This document shows, piece by piece, positions 55,038-64,000 of a DNA stretch of 64,000 bases. The notes under the pieces were generated by a model. That model saw only the letters and a program-made list of their open reading frames with translations, searched no databases and was not told the origin of the DNA. Origin of the DNA: Acetobacterium tundrae (GTDB taxonomy: Bacteria > Bacillota > Clostridia > Eubacteriales > Eubacteriaceae); assembly GCF_008086615.1 (NCBI RefSeq), contig NZ_RXYB01000002.1:230987-294986 (forward strand), given 5' to 3'. The number at the start of each line of letters is the position of its first letter. Positions within the stretch are counted from its first letter, which is position 1. Both the position numbers and the translations under genes were made by a program.

Positions 55038-55847
55038 ATGAAAAATACAATAGGTTTTATAGGTTGCGGAAACATGGCAAAAGCCATGATGGGTGGTTTG
55101 ACTAAAAGTGAGTTGTTTAAACCTGAAAATATTTTGTGCTTTGACCCATCAGAGGCATCAAGAATCCAGGTAGCGGAAAGTTTTGGGGTTACTGTCCTGG
55201 GATCCAATATGAAAGTGGCAGAAAAAGCGGATTATTTGGTTCTGGCGGTAAAACCATTTCTATATTATAAAGTATTGGAAGAAATTGCAAAAAGTGTTAA
55301 ACCTACAGTGGTCATTATTTCCATTGCCGTTGGTATCGGTTTTGGAGATATTAAAGAGCTGTTGGGAAAGGATATAAAAGTATGCAGAACTCAGCCCAGT
55401 ACGCCGGCTTTTGTTGGCGAATCGGATTCAACCATTTGCCCGGATAATCATATGACGACTGAAGACATTGAAGATGTTATCGCGATTTTTAATAGCTTTG
55501 GAAAAACGGAAATCATCAGTGAGAAACTAATGGAAGTGGTTCCTGGAATCGCCAGCTCAGCTCCAGCCTATGTTATGATTTTTATCGAAGCAATGGCAGA
55601 TGCAGGAGTGCTTCATGGTTTTCCGAGAGATCAGGCCTATCGTTTGGCAGCTCAAGCAGTATACGGTTCGGCCAAGCTTGTCCTTGAATCGGGAGAGCAT
55701 CCTGCTAAATTAAAAGATCAAGTTTGTACGCCGGGGGGAACGACGATTGAGGCCGTTCGTGTTTTAGAAGCAAAAGGCTTCAGAGACGCAGTTATTTCTG
55801 CCGTAGATGCCTGTGCCCTTAAGTCATTGGCGATGGGTAAAAAATAA
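55038..55847 (+). CDS. proC: Pyrroline-5-carboxylate reductase
   Basis: A 269-residue enzyme for the last step of proline synthesis (P5C to proline with NADPH). IGFIGCGNMAKAMMGGL at residues 5-21 is the dinucleotide fold. The C-terminal signature is VCTPGGTTIEAVRVLEAKGF near 230-249. GGAG lies before the ATG. It has its own control region after the purine terminator. proA and proB are not in the window. Confidence 0.95.
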   Translation: MKNTIGFIGCGNMAKAMMGGLTKSELFKPENILCFDPSEASRIQVAESFGVTVLGSNMKVAEKADYLVLAVKPFLYYKVLEEIAKSVKPTVVIISIAVGIGFGDIKELLGKDIKVCRTQPSTPAFVGESDSTICPDNHMTTEDIEDVIAIFNSFGKTEIISEKLMEVVPGIASSAPAYVMIFIEAMADAGVLHGFPRDQAYRLAAQAVYGSAKLVLESGEHPAKLKDQVCTPGGTTIEAVRVLEAKGFRDAVISAVDACALKSLAMGKK

Positions 55848-55962
55848 TATAGTGGGTAAATATTATAAAAAATGATCATCGAATAAAACCCTGAATTAAT
55901 TGTTTAAAAAAATGATTAAAGATATTAAACAATCCGATGGTTAATCCACTAAGGAGATTATT

Positions 55963-58554
55963 ATGGATGAAGGGTTAATAAAAAAAATTAGAAGAAACAT
56001 GAGTCTGGAAGAAATGGTATCCCTCTGCTCAGGTAATACCGCATGGGAGACCTTAAGTTACCCCCAATATGGTATTGAACCGGTAATGATGGCTGATGGA
56101 CCTCACGGCATGCGGGTTGAGGAAGGCAGTGGTAGTATTGGCGTTGCCGAGGGAAAACCGGCGACCTGTTTTCCGCCAGCAGTGCTCACGGCCTGCTCCT
56201 GGGATGAAGGACTTCTTGAATTTGTAGGAAAAACCATTGCCCTCGAAGCGAGAGCTCTGGGAGTCGATTTGATCCTGGGACCGGGTATTAATGTCAAACG
56301 TTCGCCTTTGTGCGGACGTAATTTTGAATATTTTTCAGAAGATCCACTACTCTCTGGCCGATTGGGGACTAGTTTTATTCTTGGTGCTAAAAGTCACGGA
56401 GTAGGATGCACAGTCAAACACTATCTGGCCAACAGTCAGGAAACCCGTCGGATGACCATTGATGAAAAGATCGATATTCGTGCTTTAAGGGAAATATATC
56501 TGAAACCATTTGAGATTGCCGTAAAAGAAGGCGAACCGATGGCGGTGATGAGCTCTTACAATAGCATCAATGGAAAATTTGTGTCTCAAAGCCGTTATTT
56601 CTTAACAAGGGTACTCCGTGATGAATGGGGATTTGACGGTATTGTCATTTCCGACTGGAATGCATCGTTTGATCGGGTTAAAGAGGTTATGGCCGGCATG
56701 GATTTGGAAATGCCTGGCAATGGTGGCATTAACAATCGGAAGATCTTTGATCGCATTAAAGAAGGAAAATTAAAAGTAAGTCTTCTAAATGAAATGGTGG
56801 AGCGTCTCATTCGCTTTTCTTTTCTTGCAAAGGAGAATAGAAGAAGCTTTCCGTCACCCACGGAGATTGAACCGAAAGGACATCATCAAATCGCTAAATT
56901 GGTGGCTCTTGAAAGCATGGTATTATTGAAAAATGATGACAACATTCTACCAATCGATCGAAACAAAATAAAGAAACTGGCGGTGATCGGCAGTATGGCT
57001 TTTGATCCCCGGTATCAGGGAAGCGGCAGCTCAAAAATCAATCCCTATCATATTGATACACCCTATGAACATATTAAAATACTAGCAGGTGACGACATTC
57101 AAATTCTGCCGCATCAGGGATATATTCACGATGAAGTGGTTGAGCAGATCCATTTAGAAGAACAGGCAGTGGAGTTGGCAAAAAATTCCCAGTTAACGCT
57201 TTTATTTGTGGGATTGCCAGATCATGATGAATCAGAAGGGTATGACCGGGCCCATTTGAACCTTCCTAAAAAGCAGATTTCATTGATCAATAAGATTTGC
57301 AAAGTCCAGCCAGAAACAGTGGTCATTGTTCAAAATGGTGGTGTTGTTGATATGAATTGGGAAAACGGTCCCAAAGCTATTGTTGAAATGTTCTTAGGTG
57401 GTCAGGCAGGCGGAGACGCCATTGCCGATCTTCTGTTCGGGGAAAACAATTTCTGTGGAAAACTAGCGGAAACCATTCCCATGAAACTGGAAGATACGCC
57501 AGCTTATATCAATTTCCCGGGAATCCAGGATGAAGTTGTTTTTGGAGAAAGTATTTTTGTGGGGTATCGTTACTATGATTACACTAAAAAGAAGGTTCGT
57601 TTCCCCTTTGGTTATGGGCAGAGTTATACGACTTTTAAGTATGAGAAAATTGAACAAGGGCCTTTAGTTTTAGATGCTGATGGTTCCGTTCTTGTGAAAT
57701 GCCGTATTACCAATACAGGAAAAATGAACGGCAAGGAAATTGTTCAGCTATATACCGGCAATACTCATTCCCAAATCACTCGGCCGTTAAAAGAACTGCG
57801 AGGGTTTAAAAAAGTGTTTATCCCAGCGGGTCAATCCGTTGAGATAAGCTTTAACGTTGATCTGAATGATTTTATGTTTTATAATCCAACCACAAAGCGA
57901 TGGGAACACGAATCAGGAACACACGAAATTTATATCGGTGCTTCCAGCCGGGATTTGCCCGTCGTTTATCCAGTGGAAATCACTCAGAAGTTGATTCATC
58001 CCATTAATCAATTTTCATATATAGGTGATTTTGAAAAAACAGACCGTGGACAGACAATCTTAAAGATCCTACTTGCAGGTTTCGAAGAAATCATGGGTGC
58101 TGGGCAAGACATGGACGATGCCTTCCTGATTGCTACGCTGGAAAATACCCCTTTGAGAAAAATCGTTGAATATTCCCGAGGGATTTTTACAGAAGAAAGC
58201 ATTAAAAAAATTATCAGCCTTGTTAATTCTGATGCATCACTGGAAGGCCTGACTTTTGAGATGTTGGTTGACGGCAAAGAAAAGAAGAAAGGTTTTTTCG
58301 AAAATCTCTTTGGCGGAAATAAGGATGAGAAAATCGGCATTCATTCAAAAATAAGAGATCTTGTCGATGATGAAGATGCGATGGTCATTCTCCGAAAATA
58401 CTTTGATGACGAAACCTTTGAAAGTGACTATCTGCAAATGGCCATTAAAATGGGCGTTTGCCTTGATAAAGCCCAAAAGTTGTTGCCTGAAGACTTTTTC
58501 TCAGATGAAATGCTGAAAGAAATTGACAAGGAATTGAAAGAAATGGCAAAATAA
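55963..58554 (+). CDS. Glycoside hydrolase family 3 protein (beta-glucosidase type)
   Basis: An 863-residue GH3 enzyme without signal peptide, so it acts inside the cell on imported sugars. The TIM-barrel domain covers about 1-290, with MMADGPHGMR near 46, the KHYLAN motif near 157 and the nucleophile Asp in GIVISDWNA near 230. The alpha/beta sandwich covers about 310-530. An FnIII-like domain covers 555-675. The last 180 residues are an extra helical, charged segment. Similar enzymes cleave beta-glucosides or related links, but specificity is not readable. AAGGAG precedes the ATG. Confidence 0.92.
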   Translation: MDEGLIKKIRRNMSLEEMVSLCSGNTAWETLSYPQYGIEPVMMADGPHGMRVEEGSGSIGVAEGKPATCFPPAVLTACSWDEGLLEFVGKTIALEARALGVDLILGPGINVKRSPLCGRNFEYFSEDPLLSGRLGTSFILGAKSHGVGCTVKHYLANSQETRRMTIDEKIDIRALREIYLKPFEIAVKEGEPMAVMSSYNSINGKFVSQSRYFLTRVLRDEWGFDGIVISDWNASFDRVKEVMAGMDLEMPGNGGINNRKIFDRIKEGKLKVSLLNEMVERLIRFSFLAKENRRSFPSPTEIEPKGHHQIAKLVALESMVLLKNDDNILPIDRNKIKKLAVIGSMAFDPRYQGSGSSKINPYHIDTPYEHIKILAGDDIQILPHQGYIHDEVVEQIHLEEQAVELAKNSQLTLLFVGLPDHDESEGYDRAHLNLPKKQISLINKICKVQPETVVIVQNGGVVDMNWENGPKAIVEMFLGGQAGGDAIADLLFGENNFCGKLAETIPMKLEDTPAYINFPGIQDEVVFGESIFVGYRYYDYTKKKVRFPFGYGQSYTTFKYEKIEQGPLVLDADGSVLVKCRITNTGKMNGKEIVQLYTGNTHSQITRPLKELRGFKKVFIPAGQSVEISFNVDLNDFMFYNPTTKRWEHESGTHEIYIGASSRDLPVVYPVEITQKLIHPINQFSYIGDFEKTDRGQTILKILLAGFEEIMGAGQDMDDAFLIATLENTPLRKIVEYSRGIFTEESIKKIISLVNSDASLEGLTFEMLVDGKEKKKGFFENLFGGNKDEKIGIHSKIRDLVDDEDAMVILRKYFDDETFESDYLQMAIKMGVCLDKAQKLLPEDFFSDEMLKEIDKELKEMAK

Positions 58555-58576
58555 ATAACAAAAAAAGGATATCTAA

Positions 58577-59263
58577 ATGAATACACTCACCATAGATACA
58601 TCTAGCATTGTGGCTTCTGTTGCCATACTCAATGAAGAAAAACTCATTGGGGAAATGATTATTAATCATCAAAAAAAACATTCGGAAAAACTCATGATCT
58701 CGGTCGATCATTTACTAACTGATGGAGGTCTTTCAATTAAAGACATTGATGTTTTTGGCATTGTTTCCGGTCCCGGATCTTTTACCGGACTTCGCATCGG
58801 AATGGCAACAATCAAGGGGTTTGCCCAGGCACTGAATAAACCAGTGGTGGGGGTTTCAACCCTTGAAGGTCTAGCCATGAATATTCCATTTGCAAATGGT
58901 CTTGTCTGCCCGATTTTAGATGCTCAACGAAATCAAACCTATACCGGAGCATTCCATTTCGAAGGCGGGCATTTAGTACGGGATACGGAAGATTCAGTAA
59001 TGGAAATTGATGTTCTCTTAGAATTTCTAAAAAATCGGGAGGAACCCATCTATTTTTTAGGGGATGGATTGCCCCGATTTTCAGAAACACTACTAAAAGC
59101 TTGCCCAACCGGGGTAAGTGTTCCCAATTATCTCAATATGAACCGAGCTTCATCCGCAGCAGCGCTTGTTTTAGAACGGGCATTAAAAGGGAAAGTAAGC
59201 CATTATCGAGAGATCGAACCGGTTTACATTCGTCCATCCTATGCTGAGGAACACAAGAAATGA
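58577..59263 (+). CDS. tsaB: tRNA t6A synthesis protein TsaB
   Basis: A 228-residue ASKHA-fold protein that pairs with TsaD to make threonylcarbamoyladenosine at position 37 of tRNAs reading ANN codons. The opening NTLTIDTSSIVASVAIL and the segment GIVSGPGSFTGLRIGMATIKG near 60-80 are typical. It lies 22 bases after the GH3 gene and overlaps rimI by four bases (ATGA). tsaE and tsaC are not in the window. Confidence 0.95.
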   Translation: MNTLTIDTSSIVASVAILNEEKLIGEMIINHQKKHSEKLMISVDHLLTDGGLSIKDIDVFGIVSGPGSFTGLRIGMATIKGFAQALNKPVVGVSTLEGLAMNIPFANGLVCPILDAQRNQTYTGAFHFEGGHLVRDTEDSVMEIDVLLEFLKNREEPIYFLGDGLPRFSETLLKACPTGVSVPNYLNMNRASSAAALVLERALKGKVSHYREIEPVYIRPSYAEEHKK

Positions 59264-59709
59264 TCAGCTATCGGTTGATGAAACCCCAGGATACGCCTGG
59301 GGTTTTTAGGGTGGATCAAGACTGCTTTATCCATAATTGGAGCCTGGAATCTTATCAGAATGAGACGGAAAATATTTTGTCAAATTATATTGTGGCAGAG
59401 TTGGAGGGGGAAATTGTCGGTTTTGGCGGATTTTGGCTGGTAATAGATGAAGCGCATATCACAAATATTGGTGTTCTGGAAAAATATCGTCATTGCGGTA
59501 TTGGCGACAGTATTATAAAAGAAATGCTGTCGCACGCCTGCCAGAACGGGTGTGTGGGAATGACGCTTGAAGTAAGTACGGATAATGATCCGGCTATTAA
59601 ATTTTATGAAAAAAATGGCTTTGAAAAAGAAGGAATTCGAAAAAACTATTATGGTAATGGAATAGATGGTTTTATCATGTGGAGGCACAACCTTGAATAT
59701 GAAAAATAA
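59260..59709 (+). CDS. rimI: Ribosomal protein S18 alanine N-acetyltransferase-like protein
   Basis: A 149-residue GNAT enzyme. The acetyl-CoA loop is LEKYRHCGIGDSIIKEML near 73-90, and VSTDNDPAIKFYEKNGFEKEG near 106-126 is the usual C-terminal signature of RimI. Its place between tsaB and tsaD is a common bacterial arrangement. It is translationally coupled to tsaB. The S18 target is inferred from the family. Confidence 0.93.
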   Translation: MISYRLMKPQDTPGVFRVDQDCFIHNWSLESYQNETENILSNYIVAELEGEIVGFGGFWLVIDEAHITNIGVLEKYRHCGIGDSIIKEMLSHACQNGCVGMTLEVSTDNDPAIKFYEKNGFEKEGIRKNYYGNGIDGFIMWRHNLEYEK

Positions 59710-60418
59710 TAATAAGTGGATTGCCATTATTTCGGTCATACTTGGAATTATATTTCCATTTATTATTTTCGTGACGGCTGTTGAAGGCGCCGTATTTGAC
59801 AAAACATTTTTCATGCAGCAAATGCAAGCGAACGATGTAGTAGAAAATACCGGAATTTATCCTGATGATATGAAGCTGGTGGTTGATGAAATACTTTCGT
59901 TTCTAAAAGGAGACCGTGCTGATTTCGATATTCAGGCTCGTCTGACACAGAAAAATCCCCAACAGGAATTGGCGTACGTTTCTATTTTTAATGAGAAAGA
60001 AATCACCCATATGGTGGATGTAAGAAATCTTTTCCAGTTCTTCCTAGCACTTCGGGACATTGCACTTGCAGCTGCACTCATTTTATTTGTGGTATTATTG
60101 GAAAAAGATCCGGCAGCGATAATCAAATCGTTTTTTTACGGATCCGCTATTTATCTGGGAATTTTCATCATCATTGGAGGTTGTTTTATTTTTAATTTTG
60201 ATGCATCGTTCACCCTTTTTCATCAATTGTTTTTCTCCAACAATTTATGGTTAATGGATCCGGCAACGGATCGGATAATTTGGATTGTACCGGAACCCTT
60301 CTTTTTTAACCTGATCTCCCGAATGGTGATCTACACACTCGTCCCCTTAGGTGTGACGACTGTTATGACAGGAACAGTTCTTTATTGGAAACGAAATAAA
60401 AATAGATTATATTTGTAA
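59693..60418 (+). CDS. DUF1461 (TIGR01906) integral membrane protein
   Basis: A 241-residue protein with membrane helices near residues 8-28, 110-135, 150-175 and 210-230. A polar loop after the first helix contains FLKGDRADFD, and the family-type FHQLFFSNNLWLMDPATDR and VPEPFFFN lie near 180-215. The best start is TTG 59693, seven bases after GGAGG and still inside the rimI end. ATG 59699 is possible. Function is unknown. It splits the usual rimI-tsaD pair. Confidence 0.85.
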   Translation: MNMKNNNKWIAIISVILGIIFPFIIFVTAVEGAVFDKTFFMQQMQANDVVENTGIYPDDMKLVVDEILSFLKGDRADFDIQARLTQKNPQQELAYVSIFNEKEITHMVDVRNLFQFFLALRDIALAAALILFVVLLEKDPAAIIKSFFYGSAIYLGIFIIIGGCFIFNFDASFTLFHQLFFSNNLWLMDPATDRIIWIVPEPFFFNLISRMVIYTLVPLGVTTVMTGTVLYWKRNKNRLYL

Positions 60419-60460
60419 AGACAAGATATATAAAAGTAAATTTAAATAACTGAGGTAAAC

Positions 60461-61471
60461 ATGAAAATTCTTAGCATTGAGACATCCTGTGATGAGACAT
60501 CTGTAGCCATTGTTGAAGATGGCCGCAAAATACTAACCAATCGGATTTATTCGCAAATTGATATTCACAAAAAATATGGCGGCGTTGTTCCTGAAATCGC
60601 ATCCCGAAATCATATTACCAAACTACCCTATATTATTGAAGATGCGTTAGAAGAAACTAAAATGAGACTAGAAGATGTCGATGCCATTGGTGTGACAAAC
60701 GGTCCGGGATTAATTGGCGCTTTACTGGTAGGGCTGTCAGAAGCAAAAGCCATCGCTTACAGTCTGGACAAGCCTCTCATCGGAGTTCATCATATTGAAG
60801 GGCACATTGCAGCAAATTTTCTGCAATATCCTGAATTAGAACCGCCATTTCTAACGTTGGTGGTTTCTGGCGGTCACAGCCATTTGGTTTTAGTTGAGGA
60901 TTATCAGACCTTTAAAGTCCTTGGCCGAACGATCGATGATGCGGCAGGGGAAGCCTTTGACAAAATTTCAAGAGTATTGGGCTTTGGGTATCCCGGGGGG
61001 CCGGCTATTGATTGTGCGGCAAAGAAAGGCAATCCGGAGGCGATTGCCTTCCCAAGGGTGTTTTTAGATAAAAAGGAATATAATTTTAGCTTTAGTGGAC
61101 TGAAATCCTCGGTTCTGAATTATATCAACAGTAAGAAAATGAAAAACGAACCCATTGTTGTGAATGATGTCGCCGCTTCCTTTCAAATAGCTGTGGTTGA
61201 AGTTTTGGTAAAAAAGACCATTGCCTGTGCTAAAGGCATTCATATGAATAAAATCTGCATGGCTGGCGGGGTATCCTGCAACAGCTTGCTGAGACAGATG
61301 ATGACAGATGCAGCGAAGGAAGAAGGGTTGTCTCTTTATTACCCGGATCCAATTTTATGCACGGATAATGCCGCCATGATTGGGTCGATGGCTTATTATA
61401 ATTTTATCAACGGTGCCGTAAGTGACTTAAGCCTTAACGGCATACCGGGGCTGAAAATAGGAACCCGTTAA
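60461..61471 (+). CDS. tsaD: tRNA t6A threonylcarbamoyltransferase TsaD
   Basis: A 336-residue Kae1/Qri7 family enzyme that transfers threonylcarbamoyl to A37 of t[17 protein letters not shown] lies at residues 4-17, the metal-binding [10 protein letters not shown] near 110-119, and [13 protein letters not shown] near 266-278. GAGG lies before the ATG. It ends the tsaB-rimI-DUF1461-tsaD operon. No clear terminator is seen before the groES control region. Confidence 0.96.
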   Translation: MKILSIETSCDETSVAIVEDGRKILTNRIYSQIDIHKKYGGVVPEIASRNHITKLPYIIEDALEETKMRLEDVDAIGVTNGPGLIGALLVGLSEAKAIAYSLDKPLIGVHHIEGHIAANFLQYPELEPPFLTLVVSGGHSHLVLVEDYQTFKVLGRTIDDAAGEAFDKISRVLGFGYPGGPAIDCAAKKGNPEAIAFPRVFLDKKEYNFSFSGLKSSVLNYINSKKMKNEPIVVNDVAASFQIAVVEVLVKKTIACAKGIHMNKICMAGGVSCNSLLRQMMTDAAKEEGLSLYYPDPILCTDNAAMIGSMAYYNFINGAVSDLSLNGIPGLKIGTR

Positions 61472-61569
61472 AAAATGGAGTGCGTTTTATATAAAGAGAG
61501 CAACTAACTCTTTAAAGTTTAAAACAATCTTAAAAAAAGCTAAAGATGTGTAAAAAGAAAAAAAACATC

Positions 61570-61629
61570 TTGCAATCATCCTAAGAATCATTTAAAATAC
61601 TATTAGCACTCAGGAAGAATGAGTGCTAA
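61570..61629 (+). promoter_or_regulatory. groES-groEL promoter with CIRCE operator
   Basis: TTGCAA (61570) and TAAAAT (61593) with a 17-base gap form the promoter. TTAGCACTC (61603-61611), a 9-base spacer and GAGTGCTAA (61621-61629) are an exact CIRCE element. CIRCE is bound by the HrcA repressor, which needs GroEL to stay active, so heat-denatured protein releases expression. No hrcA gene is in the window. Confidence 0.95.
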
Positions 61630-61681
61630 TAACTAAAATAAAAGGTACGTGGTACCCAAATATAATCAATGGAGGAAAAAA

Positions 61682-61966
61682 ATGAGTTTAAGACCATTAG
61701 GTGACAAAGTAGTTATTAAAGTTAAAGCTGAAGAAGAAAAAACCGTCGGTGGAATTCTTTTACCAGGTTCTGCACAGGAAAAACCACAACAAGGTAAAGT
61801 TATTGCAGTTGGAACTGGCGAAATTGTAGATGGCAAAAAAGTGCCATTGGATGTAAAAGTAGATGATGAAGTCATCTATTCAAAATATTCAGGCAGCGAA
61901 GTTAAAATTGGGGAAGACGAATATTTAATCATTCGTCAAGCTGATATTTTAGCAATCGTAGAATAA
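61682..61966 (+). CDS. groES: Co-chaperonin GroES
   Basis: A 94-residue heptameric lid of the chaperonin. LRPLGDKVVIK opens the protein, EKTVGGILLPGSAQEKP near 17-33 is the mobile loop that contacts GroEL, and DEYLIIRQADILAIVE closes it. ATG 61682 follows GGAGG by five bases. An upstream in-frame GTG at 61649 is rejected. It is controlled by CIRCE. Confidence 0.97.
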   Translation: MSLRPLGDKVVIKVKAEEEKTVGGILLPGSAQEKPQQGKVIAVGTGEIVDGKKVPLDVKVDDEVIYSKYSGSEVKIGEDEYLIIRQADILAIVE

Positions 61967-61976
61967 TCAAAAATAA

Positions 61977-63632
<1,656 letters not shown>

Positions 63633-63650
63633 GCTTTTAGCTACATTATT

Positions 63651-64000
63651 TTACATTGATAAAGGCAGCCTCAGAGATGAGGCTGCCTCAGAGCGAAGAC
63701 AAACCCGATTACAAGCAAACAAAGCTGTGATCGGGTTTTTATATTGCTGCCGGAAAATGAAAAAATAGGAAAAACGTGAAGGTAATACAAAACGGATTCG
63801 TTTCCGGTACAGCAGATTTGCCAGCTTTTTCATATTCAGGCATGCCAAAGTTAGCCCGATCTGCATGGCAACTCGGGCCTTCCCGACATACTGTGTATAG
63901 CGCATCCCGTGATGTTCCTTGGCCGTGCCAAAGACTCGTTCGATGGTTTCTTTACGCAGTTGGTATTCTTCTTTGCGTCCGATTGTGTGCCGGATTTCTT
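63651..64000 (-). CDS. IS1182-family transposase, C-terminal part (continues beyond window)
   Basis: The minus-strand frame is open to the window edge and encodes the DDE transposase end: RKETIERVFGTAKEHHGMRY, then TQYVGKARVAMQIGLTLACLNMKKLANL, typical of IS1182 (DDE_Tnp_1_6). The third catalytic Glu is expected in the TIERVFG helix. The last 35 or so residues after FFIFRQQYKN are not family-like and are read through two hairpins that lie just after groEL, so the frame may extend past the element's natural end. No terminal inverted repeat can be confirmed, because the other end is outside. Confidence 0.88.
   Translation of the reverse strand, partial: EIRHTIGRKEEYQLRKETIERVFGTAKEHHGMRYTQYVGKARVAMQIGLTLACLNMKKLANLLYRKRIRFVLPSRFSYFFIFRQQYKNPITALFACNRVCLRSEAASSLRLPLSM
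63663..63688 (+). terminator. Hairpin directly after groEL
   Basis: AGGCAGCCTCA and TGAGGCTGCCT are exact 11-bp arms around GAGA. It lies 31 bases after the groEL stop but has no T run, so it may stabilise the message end instead of terminating. Confidence 0.55.
63701..63741 (+). terminator. Terminator after the groESL operon
   Basis: AAACCCGAT and ATCGGGTTT are exact 9-bp arms with more partial pairing inside, and the right arm runs into TTTTT. It lies within the 3' coding end of the minus-strand transposase. Confidence 0.75.

Overview
The window looks like a chromosomal segment of an anaerobic, motile, Gram-positive clostridium. An acetogen-like member of the Eubacteriaceae, such as an Acetobacterium relative, is my best guess. 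That placement is inference. It rests on the moderately AT-rich sequence, strong GGAGG ribosome binding sites, frequent GTG and TTG starts, a PurBox-type purine operator, a CIRCE element in front of groESL, an oxygen-sensitive type L-serine dehydratase and a butyrate kinase remnant. No rRNA, tRNA, CRISPR array or prophage was seen. One insertion sequence (IS1182-like) enters at the right edge.

Positions 1-12,300 hold mixed single genes. They are the end of a SNF2 helicase, a tocopherol-cyclase-like protein, a membrane-anchored phosphoesterase, a large chemoreceptor, a NimA-like flavoprotein, an ADP-ribosylglycohydrolase and a diguanylate cyclase. These are followed by a PadR / DUF1700 / DUF4097 operon with a visible operator, a truncated butyrate kinase, a Rieske protein and a second small flavoprotein. 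Positions 12,456-16,685 hold the least ordinary block: four same-strand genes encoding a small unknown protein, an ADP-ribosyltransferase-like protein, a TPR protein whose N-terminus resembles the front domain of some HNH restriction enzymes, and a lipase-GAF-degenerate ABC ATPase fusion.

Positions 16,700-43,400 carry metabolic and signalling genes. They include bacteriohemerythrin, TetR plus oleate hydratase, the two-subunit L-serine dehydratase, an EAL-CBS-GGDEF protein, two cold shock proteins with long leaders, TetR plus a zinc alcohol dehydrogenase, and a disrupted membrane protein gene. Two paralogous BLIP/BamE-like proteins follow, one lipoprotein and one membrane-anchored. Next come a lipoprotein acetolactate decarboxylase, an ECF sigma factor with a membrane partner and a bactofilin-like membrane protein, a second large chemoreceptor, and a FIST-GGDEF protein. 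Several small gene remnants show local decay.

Positions 43,500-54,800 are one long purine operon, purL-purE-purC-purF-purM-purN-purH-purD, behind a paired PurBox overlapping its promoter. purB and purK are not in the window. After proC and a family 3 glycoside hydrolase, 58,577-61,471 hold tsaB-rimI-DUF1461-tsaD, which includes two t6A tRNA-modification genes. The CIRCE-controlled groES-groEL operon follows, and the window ends inside the 3' part of an IS1182-family transposase on the minus strand. The transposase reading frame runs through the hairpins that lie just after groEL.
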